64,000 nt of DNA from Agrococcus lahaulensis DSM 17612. Lineage in GTDB: Bacteria; Actinomycetota; Actinomycetes; Actinomycetales; Microbacteriaceae. This document shows, piece after piece, positions 51,633-59,975 of the stretch. The notes below the pieces were generated by a model. It saw only the letters and a program-made list of their open reading frames with translations. It did not search any database and had not been told where the DNA came from. Each line of letters begins with the position of its first letter. Position 1 is the first letter of the stretch. The position numbers were made by a program, and so were the translations under genes. The stretch spans positions 62,001 to 126,000 of the forward strand of contig NZ_AULD01000005.1 of assembly GCF_000425105.1 (NCBI RefSeq), written 5' to 3'.

Positions 51633-51742
51633 CTCGCCGACTCGACCCGTTGCAGCGGGTCCACTGGGTGCGAGCGGGTCGGCTCGGCGGAGGGACCCGC
51701 TGAGAGCGGGTCGGCTCGGCGAGAAGCGGTCGAGTCGGCGAG
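51633..51742. repeat. cluster of short direct and inverted repeats upstream of menA
   Basis: Within the 282-bp gap between menE (ending 51850) and menA (starting 51567): CTCGCCGACTCGACC at 51633 is inverted near 51729 (GGTCGAGTCGGCGAG); AGCGGGTCGGCTCGGCG occurs at 51673 and 51705; ACCCGC-TGAGA-GCGGGT forms a hairpin near 51695-51711. Further GGGTCCGCGG repeats follow to about 51840. Probably degenerate REP-like elements. Confidence 0.7.
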
Positions 51743-51849
51743 CGCGGGTTCAGTCGGCCCGCCGACGCGCTTCGCGGACCCCGTCTCGGTGCCCGGACCC
51801 GAGATCCCGGGTCCGCGGCAGCGGGATCGGGTCCGCGGAGACGCGCGCG

Positions 51850-52851
51850 TCAGCCGAAGAGCCCCCGGCGGCGCCGCTCCTGCGTGCGGCTCGCGACGAG
51901 CCGCGTGAGGCGCTTGCGGTCGGGCTTGCCGGATGCCGTGGTCGGCATCACCGAGACCGTCACGAGGTGGTTCGGTCGCGCGGGCTTCCCGAGCGCATTG
52001 CCGACCGCCGCGCGGATCTCGGCGAGCGAGGGCTTGAGCGTCGTGACGACCGCCGGCACCTCGCCCCACTCCGGGTGCGGCGCCGCCACGACCACCGCGT
52101 CGGGCGCGAAGGTCTGCACGACGTGCTCGACCGCCGCGAGCGACACCTTGATGCCGCCGGAGTTGATGACGTCGTCGATGCGGCCTGAGACCTGCAGCAG
52201 GCCGCTGATGAGGCTGCCCGCGTCGCCCGTCTTGTACCAGCGCGTGCCGGAGCCGTCGACGACGAAGCGCTGCGCCGTGAGCTCCGGGTCGTCGTAGCCG
52301 TCGGCGAGCTGCGGCCCGGCGATCTCGATCTGGTCGGTGAGGCGCAGCTTCACGTCGCGCAGCGGCCGGCCGTCCCACACGCATCCGCCGACCGTCTCTG
52401 TCGCGCCGTAGGTGCGGGTCACGCGCCAGCCGAGCCGCGCGGCGCGCTCGATGAGCCCGAAGGGCGCGCGCTGGCCGCCGAGCAGGATGCGGTCGAGCCG
52501 CGCGATCGGCCCGATGAACGAGCGGTCGAGCGCGGCCGCGTCGACGAGCCGCGCGAGCTGCGTCGGCACGAGCGACGTGTACTTCCGCTCGTGCTCGAGG
52601 CTCTGCACAGCCTCGACGAACGCCTCCGCCGTGAACGCGCCCTCGGTGCGCACGAGCGGCGCGCCCGAGACGGCGTTGCGCCAGATGACGTTCTTGCCGG
52701 CGATGTACTGCTCGGGCAGCGCGAGCACCCACTGGCCCGGGCCGCCGAGCCGCTCGATCGCGGCCTCGGTCGACGCCTGCACGGCCTCATCGGAGATGAT
52801 GACGCGCTTGGGCTTGCCGCTCGACCCGCTGGTCTCCACGACGATCGTCAT
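51850..52851 (-). CDS. menE: o-succinylbenzoate--CoA ligase
   Basis: 333 residues, shorter than most MenE proteins but complete in motif: adenylation P-loop VETSGSSGKPKRV, LGGQRAPFGLIE, RTYGATETVGGCVWDG, and the C-terminal hinge/lysine region ASGKPDRKRLTRLV. The N-terminal ANL domain is reduced. It activates OSB to OSB-CoA. GGGAGGAGAG ribosome site; 43 bp after menB. Confidence 0.92.
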   Translation of the reverse strand: MTIVVETSGSSGKPKRVIISDEAVQASTEAAIERLGGPGQWVLALPEQYIAGKNVIWRNAVSGAPLVRTEGAFTAEAFVEAVQSLEHERKYTSLVPTQLARLVDAAALDRSFIGPIARLDRILLGGQRAPFGLIERAARLGWRVTRTYGATETVGGCVWDGRPLRDVKLRLTDQIEIAGPQLADGYDDPELTAQRFVVDGSGTRWYKTGDAGSLISGLLQVSGRIDDVINSGGIKVSLAAVEHVVQTFAPDAVVVAAPHPEWGEVPAVVTTLKPSLAEIRAAVGNALGKPARPNHLVTVSVMPTTASGKPDRKRLTRLVASRTQERRRRGLFG

Positions 52852-52894
52852 CGCTCTCCTCCCCTGCTCGCGCGGTCCGTCCGGTCTCGGTGCT

Positions 52895-53791
52895 TCAGTA
52901 GTGCCACGGGTAGCCCGACCAGTCGGGCTCCCGCTTCTCGAGGAACGAGTCGCGACCCTCGACCGCCTCGTCGGTGCCGTACGCGAGCCGCGTCGCCTCG
53001 CCGGCGAAGATCTGCTGCCCGACGAGCCCGTCGTCGACGGCGTTGAACGCGAACTTCAGCATCCGGATCGCCGTCGGGCTCTTCGTCAGGATCTCGCGCG
53101 CCCACTCGATCGCGGTCGACTCGAGCTCGGCGTGCGGCACGGATGCGTTGATCGCGCCGGCCGCGAGGGCTCGGTCCGCGCTGTACTCCCGGGCGAGGAA
53201 GAACACCTCGCGGGCGAACTTCTGCCCCGTCTGCCGAGCCATGTAGGCCGACCCGTAACCGGCGTCGAACGAGCCGACATCCGCATCCGTCTGCTTGAAG
53301 CGCGCGTGCTCGGCGCTCGCGATCGTGAGGTCGCACACGACGTGGAGCGAGTGCCCGCCGCCCGCCGCCCAGCCGGGCACGACCGCGATGACGACCTTGG
53401 GCATGAAGCGGATGAGCCGCTGCACCTCGAGGATGTGCAGGCGGCCGCTCCGCGCGGGGTCAATCGAGCCGGCGTCGGTGCCCTCGTAGCGGTAGCCGTC
53501 GCGACCGCGGATGCGCTGGTCGCCGCCCGAGCAGAACGCCCAGCCGCCGTCCTTGGGGCTCGGGCCGTTGCCGGTGAGGAGCACGACGCCCACCCGGCTG
53601 TCCTGCCGCAGGTCGTCGAGCGCGCGGTGCAGCTCGTCGACCGTGTGCGGGCGGAAGGCGTTGCGCACCTCGGGGCGGTCGAAGGCGACGCGGCCGATGC
53701 GACCGTCGCGCGAGCGGTGCACCGTGATGTCGTCGTAGCGGGGCTCCGCGTCGCCCCACTCGGCGGGATCGAACAGGGGCGAGATGGTCAC
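52895..53791 (-). CDS. menB: 1,4-dihydroxy-2-naphthoyl-CoA synthase
   Basis: 298 residues of crotonase fold: RVAFDRPEVRNAFRPHTVDEL, oxyanion-hole FCSGGDQRIRG, VPGWAAGGGHSLHVVCDLTIAS, the MenB-type DVGSFDAGYGSAYMARQTGQKFARE, and C-terminal DSFLEKREPDWSGYPWHY. It closes the naphthoate ring. Leaderless: TAGGCT (53798-53803), six bases, GTG 53791. Confidence 0.97.
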   Translation of the reverse strand: MTISPLFDPAEWGDAEPRYDDITVHRSRDGRIGRVAFDRPEVRNAFRPHTVDELHRALDDLRQDSRVGVVLLTGNGPSPKDGGWAFCSGGDQRIRGRDGYRYEGTDAGSIDPARSGRLHILEVQRLIRFMPKVVIAVVPGWAAGGGHSLHVVCDLTIASAEHARFKQTDADVGSFDAGYGSAYMARQTGQKFAREVFFLAREYSADRALAAGAINASVPHAELESTAIEWAREILTKSPTAIRMLKFAFNAVDDGLVGQQIFAGEATRLAYGTDEAVEGRDSFLEKREPDWSGYPWHY

Positions 53792-53797
53792 CGGGCC

Positions 53798-53803
53798 AGC
53801 CTA
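53798..53803 (-). promoter_or_regulatory. -10 box for leaderless menB-menE
   Basis: TAGGCT, six bases, GTG at 53791 on the minus strand. Confidence 0.55.
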
Positions 53804-53823
53804 CCCAGCGCCGCCTGCGCGGG

Positions 53824-54879
53824 TCAGCCGCACGCCTCGAGCGCGGTGCCGAACCAGCCCGGCTCGCCGCACTCCCAGCGCAGCGGCCGGTCGTGCTCGT
53901 CGAGCGTGACGCGCACCTGCACGTCGAACGACTCGCGGCCCGGCTCGTCGAGCGTCATGAACCCGACCGAGAGGTCGACGGTGCGCGCGATCGGGTCGAC
54001 GCCCGCGACGTGCACGCGGTCGTCGAAGCCGATGCGCGAGGCGTGCGGCACGAGGCAGCCGTTGCGCTGCCAGCACGCGTCGACCTGGGCGGCGGCGAGC
54101 TCCGTCGCGCGATCGCCGACGGCGCGCACGACCGTGACGGTCAGCTCCGGCTCGCTCGGCGTGCGCGGGTCGCCGTCGACCGTGAACACGTTGCCGCCGA
54201 CGACGAGCACGGGGCCGGCGACCTCGTCGAGCTCGTAGACGCCCGGGTAGAGCAGCACGGGCAGGAACCCCGTCAGCTCGACGCCGACGATCGAGGCGCG
54301 CGTGCCGGGATCGAGGTCGCCGAGGTCGAGCGCCTCGGCGAGCGAGGTGCGCAGCTGCCACTCGCCGTCGATCCGCTCGGCCTGCAGCGTGCGGAAGACG
54401 TCGACGGCCCGCACCCGGTAGTGCACCTCGGCGGTGCCGCGGTCGCCCTCGATGTGCACGACCTCCACCTCGGGCACCTCGATCGGGCGGGCCGAGCGCA
54501 GCACCTCCGGCGGCGCGGCGTACGCGAGCCCGCGGATGGGCACCATCTCGCTCGCCCGGCGCGAGTCGCCGTCGGCGATCGCGTCGACGTAGTCGAGCGC
54601 CGTCGCGCGGAGGCTCTCGAGCGCGGCGCCGGCGGCGGCCCGCTCGGCAGCCTCGAGCGTCGCTGGCACCCCGGCGCCGATCGCGAGCCCGACGAGCGCC
54701 GCGGCGGCGACGTGCTTGAGGAGGAACGCTCTGCTCGCGCACACGGGGTCGGATGCGTCGGGCAGGGCCGCGCTCTCGCGCACCTCGGGCGCGGGTGGCG
54801 AGGGCGCCGCGGGCGGCACGTCCTCGATCCTCGGAGCCACCGGCGGCGGCATCTCGAACTGCGGCATCTCGCCCGCCAT
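53824..54879 (-). CDS. MPxFxMP-family membrane protein, paralogue 2 of 4
   Basis: 351 residues: AGEMPQFEMPP, a Pro/Ala-rich segment, one helix (about 52-75), then YVDAIADGDSRRASEMVP, GEWQLRTSLAE, LLYPGVYEL, TVDGDPRTPS and cysteines CWQRNGC and WECGEPGWFGTALEAC. Aligned by eye with paralogues 1 and 3 over the whole length. ATG 54879 lies six bases after CATCAT. Unknown function; the C-terminal pairs suggest disulfides outside the membrane. Confidence 0.75.
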   Translation of the reverse strand: MAGEMPQFEMPPPVAPRIEDVPPAAPSPPAPEVRESAALPDASDPVCASRAFLLKHVAAAALVGLAIGAGVPATLEAAERAAAGAALESLRATALDYVDAIADGDSRRASEMVPIRGLAYAAPPEVLRSARPIEVPEVEVVHIEGDRGTAEVHYRVRAVDVFRTLQAERIDGEWQLRTSLAEALDLGDLDPGTRASIVGVELTGFLPVLLYPGVYELDEVAGPVLVVGGNVFTVDGDPRTPSEPELTVTVVRAVGDRATELAAAQVDACWQRNGCLVPHASRIGFDDRVHVAGVDPIARTVDLSVGFMTLDEPGRESFDVQVRVTLDEHDRPLRWECGEPGWFGTALEACG

Positions 54880-54931
54880 GCGCTCATGATGCACCCGCCG
54901 AGGGCGCGCGGGAAGCGGTCGGTTCCGCGGC

Positions 54932-56041
54932 TCAGCCGAGCGCCGGGCAAGGCACGAGCGCCGCGTCGAACGTGCCCGGCCGGCCGCACTCCCACAGCAC
55001 CGGCGTGCCCTCGGCGTCGACCGTCAGCTGCACCTGCATCTCGAGCCACTCGGAGGTCGCACCGGTCGTCGCCATGAGGGGCACCCCGAGCACGATCGGT
55101 CCGCTCGCCATCCGCCACTGCACGTGCACGCCGTCCTGCGCACCGAGGAGCGCGCCCTCCGGGATCGCGCACGAGCGATCGAGCTGGCACGCGGCCGCCG
55201 CGGCGATCGCGTAGTCGGACGCCAGCGCGGCGAGGTCGGGGACGAGCTCGTGCTGCACCCAGATCTCCGTGGGGCTCTGAGGGTCGCCGTCGACGACGAA
55301 GCGCTCGCCGCCCGTCGCGAGCACCGGTCCCTCGACCCGGTCGAGCGCGTAGGTGCCGGGGTAGAGCCGCAGGTCGCGGCCGTCGAGGTCGATGCCCCCG
55401 ATCGAGGCCGACGCCTCGTCGTAGGGCTGCACGCTCGCGCGCTCCGCGAGCGATGTGAGCAGCTGCCATCGACCGTCGACGCGCTCGGCCTCGAGGCTCC
55501 GCTCCACGTCTTGACCGGCGACGCGGTAGCGCACCTCGACCGAGCCGACGTCGCCGTCGATGTGCACCATCCGCACCTCCTGCCGCTCGATCGGGCGCGC
55601 GCTCGCGAGCAGCGCCGCCGGTGCGGCGACCGCGCGATCGGCCTGGCGGACGAGGGGCACGAGGCTCGTCGCGTCGTCGGCACGGCGTTCCGCGATCGCG
55701 GTGAGGTAGTCCTCTGCGAGCGAGCGGAGGCCGTCGACCTCTGCGGCGGCGGCCGCGCGGTCGAGCGCCTGCACCGCGGCGGGCACGGCCGCGCCGACGA
55801 GCGCGCCGACGATCCCCGCCGCGAGCACGTGCCGCCAGACGACCCGCGGCCGCGGCGCGGGCGCGGACGCGACCGGCGCCGACTCGACGGTCAGCTCGGT
55901 GGCGCCCAGCACGGTCGACACATCCGCGGCAGTCGAGGCGGGGCCGATCGAGGCGCCCGCGAGACCGGGAGACGCGTCCGCGGGAGGGCCGGCCGGCGGC
56001 GGCACCTCCGGCATCTCGAACTCGGGCATCGTCGTCGACAC
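54932..56041 (-). CDS. MPxFxMP-family membrane protein, paralogue 3 of 4
   Basis: 369 residues: STTMPEFEMPE, the longest cytoplasmic segment of the four, a helix near 72-92, then YLTAIAERRADDATSLVP, GRWQLLTSLAE, RLYPGTYAL, VVDGDPQSPT, CQLDRSC and WECGRPGTFDAALVPC. GTG 56041 lies six bases after CAGGAT. Tandem with paralogue 2, suggesting local duplication. Confidence 0.75.
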   Translation of the reverse strand: MSTTMPEFEMPEVPPPAGPPADASPGLAGASIGPASTAADVSTVLGATELTVESAPVASAPAPRPRVVWRHVLAAGIVGALVGAAVPAAVQALDRAAAAAEVDGLRSLAEDYLTAIAERRADDATSLVPLVRQADRAVAAPAALLASARPIERQEVRMVHIDGDVGSVEVRYRVAGQDVERSLEAERVDGRWQLLTSLAERASVQPYDEASASIGGIDLDGRDLRLYPGTYALDRVEGPVLATGGERFVVDGDPQSPTEIWVQHELVPDLAALASDYAIAAAAACQLDRSCAIPEGALLGAQDGVHVQWRMASGPIVLGVPLMATTGATSEWLEMQVQLTVDAEGTPVLWECGRPGTFDAALVPCPALG

Positions 56042-56106
56042 GCGACCATCCTGGCGGTCGGATGCGCGGTTCGCGCCCGCGCGGCGCGAATCGTTACGAA
56101 GGCGGC

Positions 56107-56493
56107 TCAGATCGGCGCGGAGAGCGCGCCGAGGAAGCCCCAGCCGAACCAGCTCGCAGCGCCGAAGAGCACGAGGAAGGCGAGCGCGAGGGCGGCGCCG
56201 AAGACGCCCGACCGTCGCCCATCCGCGCTCCTGGCCGCGAGGCAGCCGACGACGACCGCCGCGAGGCCCGCTGCGACCGCGAGCACGAGCAGGACGACGA
56301 GCACGGGCAGCTCGCCCGGCCGCGGCGCGAAGAGGTAGCTCAGCTGCTGCACGAGCGAGACGCCCTGCAGCACGAGCGCGCCGAGCATGAGCCACAGCGA
56401 CATCGCGCCGAGGCGGGCGGCGCGCCGGTCGCGCACGGCGCGCGGCGCGCGAGGCGCGCGGTGGTCGGCCTCTGCGAGGAGTTCTTCGAGCAT
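56107..56493 (-). CDS. small four-helix-type membrane protein, unknown
   Basis: 128 residues with three hydrophobic segments (SLWLMLGALVLQGVSLVQQL; VLVVLLVLAVAAGLAAVVVGCLA; FGAALALAFLVLFGAASWFGW). Not recognised. Leaderless: TAGCAT, six bases, ATG 56493. Lies between paralogues 3 and 4 of the MPxFxMP family and might share their pathway. Confidence 0.65.
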   Translation of the reverse strand: MLEELLAEADHRAPRAPRAVRDRRAARLGAMSLWLMLGALVLQGVSLVQQLSYLFAPRPGELPVLVVLLVLAVAAGLAAVVVGCLAARSADGRRSGVFGAALALAFLVLFGAASWFGWGFLGALSAPI

Positions 56494-56562
56494 CGCCCGA
56501 TGCTACGAGCGGCGCGGCAGCCGGCCGGGCAGGCGCGCGGAGGCATCCGCACACGCCCGCCG

Positions 56563-57507
56563 TCAGCCGCAGCTGCGCGGCTCGGCTCCCGCGAGGGCGC
56601 AGCGCATGCCCTCGAAGGCGCTGAGCGTAGGATCCATGAAGCCGACGACCTCGAGCGACGTCCCCACCTCGCCCGACGCGATCGGCACCTGCACGGCGAC
56701 CTCCCCCGCTTGCCCGGCGCGCGGCACGACGATGGGTCGCGGCAGCTGCGAGGCGTCGAAGTCGGGCGGAAGCGCGCACGAGCGGTCGGCGACGCACTCG
56801 GTGACGAAGCCGCGGCCGGCGGCCTCGAGCGCGTCGATCGCGGCGTCGGTGAGGGTCGGCGCGAGGTCGACCGCGACGCCCGAGCGCGGGTCGCCGTCGG
56901 TCTCGAACGAGGCGGCCGGCATGGTGACGAGCGGCGCGTCGATCGCGGCGATCGTGTGCCTGCCGGGCAGCAGCAGGAGGCTGCCGGTCGCGGGCACGAC
57001 GCCGATGCCGTCGACCTGCACGGGCACCGAGAGCGCGGTCGTGATCGCGACGGGCTCGCCGAGCGTGCGCTGCATGCGCCACGCGCCGTCGGCGTAGACG
57101 GCGTCGATCTCGCGCAGCACGGTGCGCTCGGCGATGAGGTAGGTGACGTCGACGCGCGCCGTGCCGTCGCCGAGCTCGATCGCGGCGACGCGGGGTGAGC
57201 GGAGCCGGCCCTCCTCGGCGATGGTGCTCGGGAGCGCCGCGGCCCGCTCGGCCGAGGGGAGCAGCGCCTCCTCGGCGACCTCGTCGTCCCCCGTCGCGAT
57301 CGCCTCGAGGTAGGCCAGCACCGCCTCGCGCGCCGCCTGCTCGGAGCGGGGGCCGCTGCGCTCGAGCAGCGCCTGCACGCCGAGCGTGCCTGCGATGCCG
57401 ACGAGGAGCGCGACGAGCGCGATCGCGATCATCGCCCGGCGCGAGGCTGCGCGCTCCGGCAGCACCGGATCCGCCTCGGGCATGTGGAACTGCGGCGCCG
57501 TCGCCAT
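56563..57507 (-). CDS. MPxFxMP-family membrane protein, paralogue 4 of 4
   Basis: 314 residues, the most diverged copy: ATAPQFHMPEA, a short cytoplasmic segment, helix near 25-46, then YLEAIATGDDEVAEEALLP, GAWRMQRTLGE, LLLPGRHTI, ETDGDPRSGV, CVADRSC and a final SCG. ATG 57507 lies seven bases after CATCCT. The cysteine-bearing C-terminus is shorter than in the others. Confidence 0.72.
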   Translation of the reverse strand: MATAPQFHMPEADPVLPERAASRRAMIAIALVALLVGIAGTLGVQALLERSGPRSEQAAREAVLAYLEAIATGDDEVAEEALLPSAERAAALPSTIAEEGRLRSPRVAAIELGDGTARVDVTYLIAERTVLREIDAVYADGAWRMQRTLGEPVAITTALSVPVQVDGIGVVPATGSLLLLPGRHTIAAIDAPLVTMPAASFETDGDPRSGVAVDLAPTLTDAAIDALEAAGRGFVTECVADRSCALPPDFDASQLPRPIVVPRAGQAGEVAVQVPIASGEVGTSLEVVGFMDPTLSAFEGMRCALAGAEPRSCG

Positions 57508-57539
57508 GCGACCAAGGATGCCACCGCATCCGCCCCGGT

Positions 57540-57872
57540 CTACTGCAGGAGGCCGAGCGCGAAGCCGATGATGAGGAAGACGACCGGGTTGGAGATGACG
57601 AGCAGGCCGCCGGCGATCGCGGCCATCGTGATGTTCGCGGTGCCGCGCTTCGCGAGCGCCGCGATCGCGAACCAGAGGCCGAGCAGCGTGAAGATGCCCC
57701 ACACCGGCAGCAGCCACACGACGAGGCCGTCGAGGTCGACGACGGCGATGCCGAAGCACAGCAGCAGCATCGCGCCGCACAGCACCGCGGCCACGAGCGC
57801 GAGGATGCCCCAGACGGGATTGCGGCGACGGGTGCGCGCGGCGCGCGTCTCGATGACCCAGGGCAGCTCCAC
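57540..57872 (-). CDS. DUF4190-like small membrane protein
   Basis: 110 residues: basic N-terminus (TRAARTRRRNPVWG) and three helices, GILALVAAVLCGAMLLLCFGIAVV, WLLPVWGIFTLLGLWFAIAAL and MAAIAGGLLVISNPVVFLIIGFALGL. Looks like the short DUF4190-type proteins of actinobacteria, but this is tentative. GTG 57872 lies six bases after CATGAT. Divergent from menC. Confidence 0.6.
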   Translation of the reverse strand: MELPWVIETRAARTRRRNPVWGILALVAAVLCGAMLLLCFGIAVVDLDGLVVWLLPVWGIFTLLGLWFAIAALAKRGTANITMAAIAGGLLVISNPVVFLIIGFALGLLQ

Positions 57873-57906
57873 GGGACGATCATGGCAGGCGTGCGAGCAT
57901 GGGCGC

Positions 57907-58875
57907 GTGGACCTCGCCCTCGAGCGGCTCGCCGACCGCATGCATGTCGTCTCGCTGCCGCTCGCGACGCGCTTCCGCGGCGTCGAGGTGCGGGAGGCTG
58001 CGCTCTTCTCGGGGCCCGCGGGCTGGGGCGAGTGGAGCCCGTTCCTCGAGTACGAGCCCGAGGAGGCCGCGCGGTGGCTGCGCGCCGCGCTCGAGGACGC
58101 AGGTAGCGAGCGGCCCGCCCCCGTGCGCGAGAAGGTCCCGGTGAACGCGACGCTGCCGGCGGTCGCGCCCGACGCGGTCGCGGGCGTGCTCGCGCGCTAC
58201 GACCGCTGCCGCACGGTGAAGGTCAAGGTCGCCGAGCGCGGCCAGGTGCTCGCCGACGACGTCGCCCGCGTCGCCGAGGTGCGGGCGCTGCTGCCCGACG
58301 TGCGCATCCGGCTCGACGCGAACGGCGGCTGGAACCTCGACGAGGCGGAGTCGGCGATCCGGGCGCTCGAGCGCTTCGACCTCGAGTACGTCGAGCAGCC
58401 GTGCGCGACGGTGTCCGAGCTCGCCGAGCTGCGCTCGCGCGTGCGGAAGCTCGACATCCCGATCGCGGCCGACGAGTCGGTGCGGAAGGCGGAGGACCCG
58501 CTGCTCGTCGCGCGGGCCGGCGCCGCCGACGTCGTCGTCGTGAAGGCGCAGCCGCTCGGCGGCATCCGCGCGGCGCTCGAGATCGTCGCCGAGGCGGGGC
58601 TGCCGGCCGTCGTCTCCTCGGCCCTCGACACCTCCGTGGGCCTCTCGATGGGCGCGGGACTCGCGGGCGCGCTGCCCGAGCTGCCCTTCGACTGCGGGCT
58701 CGGCACCGGCGCGCTGCTCGCGGCCGACGTCGCGGTGCCGCTCGTGCCGGCGGCCGGCGCGATCCCGGTCGGCCGAGTCTCGCCCGACCCGGCGCTGCTC
58801 GAGGCGCACGCCGCGCCGCCCGAGCGAGTCGAGCACTGGCGGGCGCGGCTCGCGGCGGCGCTCCCCCACCTCTGA
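57907..58875 (+). CDS. menC: o-succinylbenzoate synthase
   Basis: 322 residues, enolase superfamily. Catalytic lysine in TVKVKV, metal ligands in RLDANGGWN, VEQP and AADESV, and the second lysine in VVVKAQPLGG. It dehydrates SHCHC to OSB. Start: GTG 57907, six bases after GAGCAT; the ATG eight bases earlier is out of frame. The only men gene of this half on the plus strand. Confidence 0.94.
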   Translation: MDLALERLADRMHVVSLPLATRFRGVEVREAALFSGPAGWGEWSPFLEYEPEEAARWLRAALEDAGSERPAPVREKVPVNATLPAVAPDAVAGVLARYDRCRTVKVKVAERGQVLADDVARVAEVRALLPDVRIRLDANGGWNLDEAESAIRALERFDLEYVEQPCATVSELAELRSRVRKLDIPIAADESVRKAEDPLLVARAGAADVVVVKAQPLGGIRAALEIVAEAGLPAVVSSALDTSVGLSMGAGLAGALPELPFDCGLGTGALLAADVAVPLVPAAGAIPVGRVSPDPALLEAHAAPPERVEHWRARLAAALPHL

Positions 58876-59003
58876 GGGGCGGGGCCCGGCCCTCCATGCC
58901 GCGAGCAGCGGCGATCCGGCGGATCGGTCGCGAGGAGCGGTCGCATCGCGCTGCCGTCGCGCGGATCACCGCCGCTCGCGACGGCGCCGCCCCGAGCGGA
59001 GGC

Positions 59004-59963
59004 CTAGAGGCCGCTGTAGGCGTGCAGCCCCTTGAAGAACAGGTTCACGACCGAGTAGTTGAAGATGATCGCCGCGAAGCCGACGAGCTGCAGCCACGCC
59101 GAGCGCGAGCCGCGCCAGCCGCGCGTCGCCCGCGCGTGGATGTAGCCGGCGTAGATCACCCAGATCACGAAGGTCCAGACCTCCTTCGTGTCCCAGCCCC
59201 AGTAGCGACCCCACGCGTGCTCAGCCCAGATGGCGCCGGCGATGAGCGTGAAGGTCCAGAAGATGAAGCCGATGACGCCGACGCGGTAGGCGAGATCCTC
59301 GAGCTGCACCGTCGAGGGCAGGGCGCGGAGGAAGCCGCTCGAGCGCCGCTCCTTGATGAGCTGCAGGACGCTGAGCCCCGAGCCGAGCGCGAAGAAGCCG
59401 GTCGCGAGCGTCGCGACGAAGACGTGGATGACGAGCCAGTACGACTGCAGGGCCGGCGGCAGCGGCGTCGGCGTGACGTAGAAGTTGACGGTCGCGACGC
59501 CGAGGAAGACGGTCGCGAGGCCAGAGATGAACACGCCGAGGAAGTTCAAGTCGCGCCATAGCCGCGAGAGCACGAAGACGCCGACGATGACAGCGACGCC
59601 CGTGAGCGCGAACTCGTACATGTTCGCCCACGGCACACGGCCCGCGGCGAGGCCGCGCATGACGGCGCCGCCGAGGTGCAGCGCCCACGCGATCACGATG
59701 AGCGCGAAGCCGATGCGCGCGCCGCGGCCCGGGCGGCCGGCCGGGGCAGTGGCGGGGGCGGATGCGGTGGGTCGCGCGGGTGCACCGGTCGCGGGCGCAC
59801 CGGAAGCACCCGCGCCGACGAGCTCGCGCGCCTCCTCCGGCACCGCGGTCGCAGCCGAGCGGCGCGCGACGTCGACCGCGTAGGCGACGAATGCGAGCGT
59901 GTAGACGGCCATGGCCGAGTACACGAGCAGCAGCGACCAGGCGTCGAGTTCAGCGGGAGGCAC
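59004..59963 (-). CDS. ccsB: cytochrome c maturation protein CcsB (ResC-like)
   Basis: 319 residues with about eight helices and the haem-handling signature WAEHAWGRYWGWDTKEVWTFVIW (tryptophan-rich WWD-type domain); conserved histidines in AWALHLGG and WLVIHVFVA. With ResB it exports and attaches haem to apocytochromes (system II). It has its own leaderless promoter, TAGGAT (59970-59975), whose TAG is the resB stop codon. GTG start. Confidence 0.93.
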   Translation of the reverse strand: MPPAELDAWSLLLVYSAMAVYTLAFVAYAVDVARRSAATAVPEEARELVGAGASGAPATGAPARPTASAPATAPAGRPGRGARIGFALIVIAWALHLGGAVMRGLAAGRVPWANMYEFALTGVAVIVGVFVLSRLWRDLNFLGVFISGLATVFLGVATVNFYVTPTPLPPALQSYWLVIHVFVATLATGFFALGSGLSVLQLIKERRSSGFLRALPSTVQLEDLAYRVGVIGFIFWTFTLIAGAIWAEHAWGRYWGWDTKEVWTFVIWVIYAGYIHARATRGWRGSRSAWLQLVGFAAIIFNYSVVNLFFKGLHAYSGL

Positions 59964-59969
59964 GGCGGG

Positions 59970-59975
59970 ATCCTA
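59970..59975 (-). promoter_or_regulatory. -10 box for leaderless ccsB, overlapping the resB stop
   Basis: TAGGAT, six bases, GTG at 59963; the TAG at 59973-59975 also terminates resB. Confidence 0.55.

Noticed and set aside
58876-59003. Gene between menC and ccsB
   Set aside because: 128 bp with no start, ribosome site or protein-like frame; some short GC inverted repeats only.
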